Assembly: GCA_002371755.1 (NCBI GenBank)
Contig: DFGM01000034.1
Coordinates: 1 to 25,789, forward strand
Length of the DNA: 25,789 nt
Source of the DNA: Verrucomicrobia bacterium UBA3750
GTDB taxonomy: Bacteria > Verrucomicrobiota > Kiritimatiellia > RFP12 > UBA1067
Direction of reading: 5' to 3'
Under the pieces are notes generated by a model, which was given only the letters and a program-made list of their open reading frames with translations, did no database searches and was not told where the DNA came from. The position numbers were made by a program, and so were the translations under genes. Shown here one piece after another: positions 23,528 to 25,789 of the stretch. The number at the start of each line of letters is the position of its first letter. Position 1 is the first letter of the stretch.

Positions 23528-24169
23528 ATGGACATGGCAAAGACGCTCGGCTCGGCCGGCATCATACCAGTAATAGTAATAGAGGATATTGCGAAGGCGG
23601 TGCCTTTGGCGAACGCGCTTGTGAAAGGCGGCTTGCCGGTGCTTGAAGTGACGTTCCGCACGGCGTGCGCGGCCGAGGCGATAGCGAAAATCAAGGCGGA
23701 AGTGCCGGGAGCTACGCTTATCGCCGGCACGGTGCTCAAGATGGAACAACTTGTCGCGGCGAAGGCGGCAGGTGCAGAAGCATGCGTCGCGCCAGGCTTC
23801 GACCCCGAAATCGTCAAGGCGGCGAACCGTCTCGGCATGCCGTTCTGCCCCGGTGTGGCCACGGCTTCCGAACTTAGCCAGGCGCTTGGGCTCGGCTGCA
23901 CGATGGTCAAGTTCTTCCCGGCCGAATCCGCAGGCGGCGTAAAGTACATCAAAGACCTCCTCGGCGCATTCCGCTGGACAGGCGTCAAGTTCATGCCTAC
24001 CGGCGGCGTGAAGCCCGCAAACGCGGCCGACTACCTCTCCGTCCCGGAAATCGTCTGTTGCGGCGGCACTTGGATAGCGCCGAAGGACGCTGTTGCCGCC
24101 GGCGACTGGGCTAGAATCGAGGCGCTCGCCGCGGAAGCCGCCGCGCTCGTCAAGCAGATTAAGGGCTGA
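23528..24169 (+). CDS. eda: KDPG / 4-hydroxy-2-oxoglutarate aldolase
   Basis: 213 residues, class I aldolase barrel. The order of motifs follows E. coli Eda: IIPVIVIED, LEVTFRT with catalytic Glu40, AGTVLK, CPGVATASEL, the Schiff-base Lys127 in MVKFFPAES, MPTGGVKPAN and CGGTWIAPK. It splits 2-keto-3-deoxy-6-phosphogluconate into pyruvate and glyceraldehyde 3-phosphate in the Entner-Doudoroff or uronate pathways. The Asn of the usual AGTVLN is Lys here. A purine-rich AAAGGGAAAAA stretch precedes the ATG. No TGGTATAATA box lies before it, so it may be read from the upstream promoter. AGGG/CCCT around the stop (about 24162-24175) followed by GTTTA is a very weak terminator at best. Confidence 0.93.
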   Translation: MDMAKTLGSAGIIPVIVIEDIAKAVPLANALVKGGLPVLEVTFRTACAAEAIAKIKAEVPGATLIAGTVLKMEQLVAAKAAGAEACVAPGFDPEIVKAANRLGMPFCPGVATASELSQALGLGCTMVKFFPAESAGGVKYIKDLLGAFRWTGVKFMPTGGVKPANAADYLSVPEIVCCGGTWIAPKDAVAAGDWARIEALAAEAAALVKQIKG

Positions 24170-24176
24170 AACCCTG

Positions 24177-24215
24177 TTTACCCCCTACACACGCGCCGGG
24201 GAATATGGTATAATA
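24177..24215 (+). promoter_or_regulatory. rpsO-pnp promoter with upstream element shared with pcnB
   Basis: Perfect TGGTATAATA at 24206-24215 (TATAAT 24209-24214). Upstream TTTACCCCC (24177-24185), TA and CACGCGCCG (24190-24198) repeat the pcnB promoter, with the same 7 nt between CACGCGCCG and TGG. Predicted transcription start near 24221. Confidence 0.7.
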
Positions 24216-24220
24216 TACGA

Positions 24221-24355
24221 CATCCTGCGACTGTCTAAGGAGGTTAATCCCTGCCGCGGGCGTCTTTAAAGGTTAAAGGCGGTCTGTATCCCGAAGTCGG
24301 GAATATGGCAGGGGGAACGCTTCCCGGTTCGCAGAAAACAAGGACAAAGAAGAAA
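24221..24355 (+). promoter_or_regulatory. Structured rpsO leader, candidate S15 autoregulatory element
   Basis: A 135-nt leader. An outer stem CCCTGCC (24249-24255) with GGCAGGG (24307-24313) encloses two hairpins: CGTCTTTAA (24261-24269) with TTAAAGGCG (24273-24281), 9 bp with one G-U, and TCCCG (24289-24293) with CGGGA (24298-24302). This forms a three-way junction. A further hairpin, GGGAA (24313-24317) with TTCCC (24321-24325), lies just before the rpsO ribosome-binding site and shares one base with the outer stem. S15 binds a three-way junction in 16S rRNA, and several phyla use different leader structures for S15 feedback. AAGGAGG at 24237-24243 has no ATG, GTG or TTG at a suitable distance. 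Confidence 0.55.
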
Positions 24356-24616
24356 ATGCAGATAGATAAGGCAGCAATCCGTAGCGAATACCAGCGTCAC
24401 GACCGCGACACGGGGTCGAGCGAAGTGCAGATCGCCATCCTCACGAAGGAAATCGAGGCGCTCACCGCGCACCTCAAGGCGAACAAGAAGGATCACAGTT
24501 CCCGCTACGGCCTCCTCCGCAAGGTGCAGAACCGCCGCAATCTGCTTGACTACCTCAAGCGCGAAAACGAGGCGAGCTACAAGGAGCTCATCAAGAAGCT
24601 CGGCCTGAGGCGCTAA
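24356..24616 (+). CDS. rpsO: 30S ribosomal protein S15
   Basis: 86 residues, near the usual 88-89. YQRHDRDTGSSEVQIAILT is the hallmark segment, followed by LKANKKDHSSRYGLLRKVQ and the basic C-terminus. S15 binds the central domain of 16S rRNA early in 30S assembly. ATG 24356 is chosen because bacterial S15 begins here and AAGGA (24340-24344) precedes it; an in-frame ATG at 24305 has no Shine-Dalgarno and lies next to the outer leader stem. The neighbouring pnp gene reproduces the widespread rpsO-pnp order. Confidence 0.97.
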   Translation: MQIDKAAIRSEYQRHDRDTGSSEVQIAILTKEIEALTAHLKANKKDHSSRYGLLRKVQNRRNLLDYLKRENEASYKELIKKLGLRR

Positions 24617-24636
24617 GGCTAAGAAAGAGAATACCA

Positions 24637-25789
24637 ATGGAAGGAACGAAAAAGTTCAAAGTCGACATCGCCGGCACCGATTTGGTGATAGAGACCGGGC
24701 TCTTGGCGCAGCAAGCCGCCGGGGCAGTCACGGTCAGTTACGGCGATACGACGGTCTTCACGGCCGTCACAAACACGGATACGCCGCGCGAGGGGATAGA
24801 CTTCTTCCCGCTCCAGTGCGAATATCGCGAGAAGTTCTATGCCGCGGGCAAGTTCCCCGGCGGATTCTTCAAGCGTGAAGCGCGCCCGACGAGCAAGGAA
24901 ATCCTCACCGCCCGCATGTGCGACCGCCCCATCCGCCCCCTGTTCCCGGATGGTTACTACAACGATGTGCAGGTGAACTCCACCCTGATACAGTCCGACG
25001 GAACGCGTGAAGGCGACTTCCTCGCCGTGAACGCCGCTTCTGCAGCCTTGCACATCTCCGAGATTCCGTTCATGGGTCCCATCGGCTGCGTGCGCATCGG
25101 GCGCATCGACGGCGAGTGGGTGATCAACCCCACGCACGAGCAGAAGGCCAAGAGCGATATCGACCTCCTCTATGCGGGTCTGCGCGGCAAGTTCCTCATG
25201 ATGGAAGGCTCCGCCAGCGAGATTAGCGACGAGGATTTCATCGCCGCCCTCAAGCGCGCACACGAGGAAGTCGAAAAGATCATCGACCTCCAGATCGAGA
25301 TGCGCCGCGCCCTCGGCAAGCCCGACAAGGATATCAAGGATATCCCCCAGCCTGCCGACAAGATGGACTTCATGCGCGCCGAAGGTGGCGAAGCTCTTGC
25401 CGCAGCTCTTCTCATCAAGGGCAAGCTCGAGCGTCAGGGCAAGGTGAGCGCCATCAAGGAAGACCTCCTTAAGAAGGTGAGCGAAAAGTGGCCTGAAGTG
25501 GACGCAGTCGGCTTCGTGCATCTCTTCGACGCTCTCGAAATCGAGACCGTGCGCAAGAACGTGCTCGAGAAGGGGCTTCGCATTGATGGACGCGCCCAGC
25601 ACGAAATCCGCCCGCTATCCGCACAGGTCGGCGTGTTTCCGCGCATCCACGGCTCGGCCATCTTCTCCCGCGGCGAGACGCAGTCGTTCGCGACCGTCAC
25701 GCTTGGCACGAAGAAGGATTCGCAGGAACTCGATTCCGTCACCGGCGGCGACAAGTCCAAGCGGTTCATGCTGCACTACAACTTCCCGC
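24637..25789 (+). CDS. pnp: Polyribonucleotide nucleotidyltransferase (PNPase), 5' part
   Basis: 384 codons are visible and the frame is open at the window edge; full-length PNPase is ~700 residues. The first RNase PH domain shows TVSYGDTTVFTAVTNT and FFKREARPTSKEILTARMCD, the all-helical linker domain follows at about 205-300, and the second RNase PH domain opens with RIDGRAQHEIRPL and RIHGSAIFSRGETQ. The catalytic residues of the second domain and the KH and S1 domains lie beyond the window. PNPase degrades RNA 3' to 5' by phosphorolysis and acts on tails made by poly(A) polymerase, also encoded here. The ATG lies 20 nt after the rpsO stop, with only a weak purine-rich ribosome-binding site. 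Confidence 0.97.
   Translation, partial: MEGTKKFKVDIAGTDLVIETGLLAQQAAGAVTVSYGDTTVFTAVTNTDTPREGIDFFPLQCEYREKFYAAGKFPGGFFKREARPTSKEILTARMCDRPIRPLFPDGYYNDVQVNSTLIQSDGTREGDFLAVNAASAALHISEIPFMGPIGCVRIGRIDGEWVINPTHEQKAKSDIDLLYAGLRGKFLMMEGSASEISDEDFIAALKRAHEEVEKIIDLQIEMRRALGKPDKDIKDIPQPADKMDFMRAEGGEALAAALLIKGKLERQGKVSAIKEDLLKKVSEKWPEVDAVGFVHLFDALEIETVRKNVLEKGLRIDGRAQHEIRPLSAQVGVFPRIHGSAIFSRGETQSFATVTLGTKKDSQELDSVTGGDKSKRFMLHYNFP

Noticed and set aside
24305..24355. Upstream ATG start for S15.
   Set aside because: It has no Shine-Dalgarno, abuts a predicted stem, and would add 17 residues absent from bacterial S15 proteins.

Overview
The window looks like a chromosomal segment from a diderm (Gram-negative type) bacterium with moderately high GC. 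Mla-type lipid transport genes, a GspE/PilB-type ATPase and several exported proteins support an outer membrane. The gene mix, the stereotyped extended -10 promoter TGGTATAATA and a type III chaperone-like gene beside a giant helical protein would fit an uncultured member of the PVC group (Verrucomicrobiota/Kiritimatiellota-like). That placement is inference; no rRNA or other decisive marker is present.

Layout. 1-658 (-): 5' part of a GspE/PilB-family ATPase. It is divergent from 813-1640 (+), a ferredoxin-nitroreductase fusion. 1825-7263 (+): a two-gene unit with a 1547-residue all-helical protein of unknown function and a protein made of two tandem CesT-like (type III secretion chaperone) domains, followed by a candidate terminator. 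7420-15623 (+): a tightly packed nine-gene operon with mostly 1-4 nt overlaps: poly(A) polymerase pcnB, a TPR membrane protein, mlaE-mlaF-mlaD-like lipid transporter genes, a secreted HExxH peptidase, chorismate mutase, DAHP synthase and prephenate dehydrogenase. 21747-15669 (-): a convergent four-gene operon with a CPA2 antiporter fused to a PTS EIIA-like domain, an exported thioredoxin-like protein, an AMP-forming acyl-CoA ligase and an M16 peptidase. 22292-21795 (-): a stand-alone NusG-family protein. 22293-22710: a regulatory intergenic region with two divergent promoters, a seven-unit 22-bp tandem repeat and a GC-rich hairpin. 22711-23472 (+): a site-2-type membrane protease. 23528-24169 (+): KDPG aldolase. 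24356-25789 (+): rpsO and the 5' part of pnp, behind a structured leader.

The main points of interest are: (1) the giant putative secreted substrate paired with a fused double-CesT chaperone, which lacks the promoter box used elsewhere; (2) seven perfect TGGTATAATA boxes, all intergenic and all pointing at genes, two of which predict leaderless mRNAs; (3) an extra upstream element shared only by the pcnB and rpsO-pnp promoters, which would connect two RNA 3'-end enzymes; (4) a predicted three-way-junction leader in front of rpsO that may be an S15 autoregulatory site; and (5) the palindromic 22-bp repeat array between divergent promoters. All functions are read from sequence motifs without database searches.
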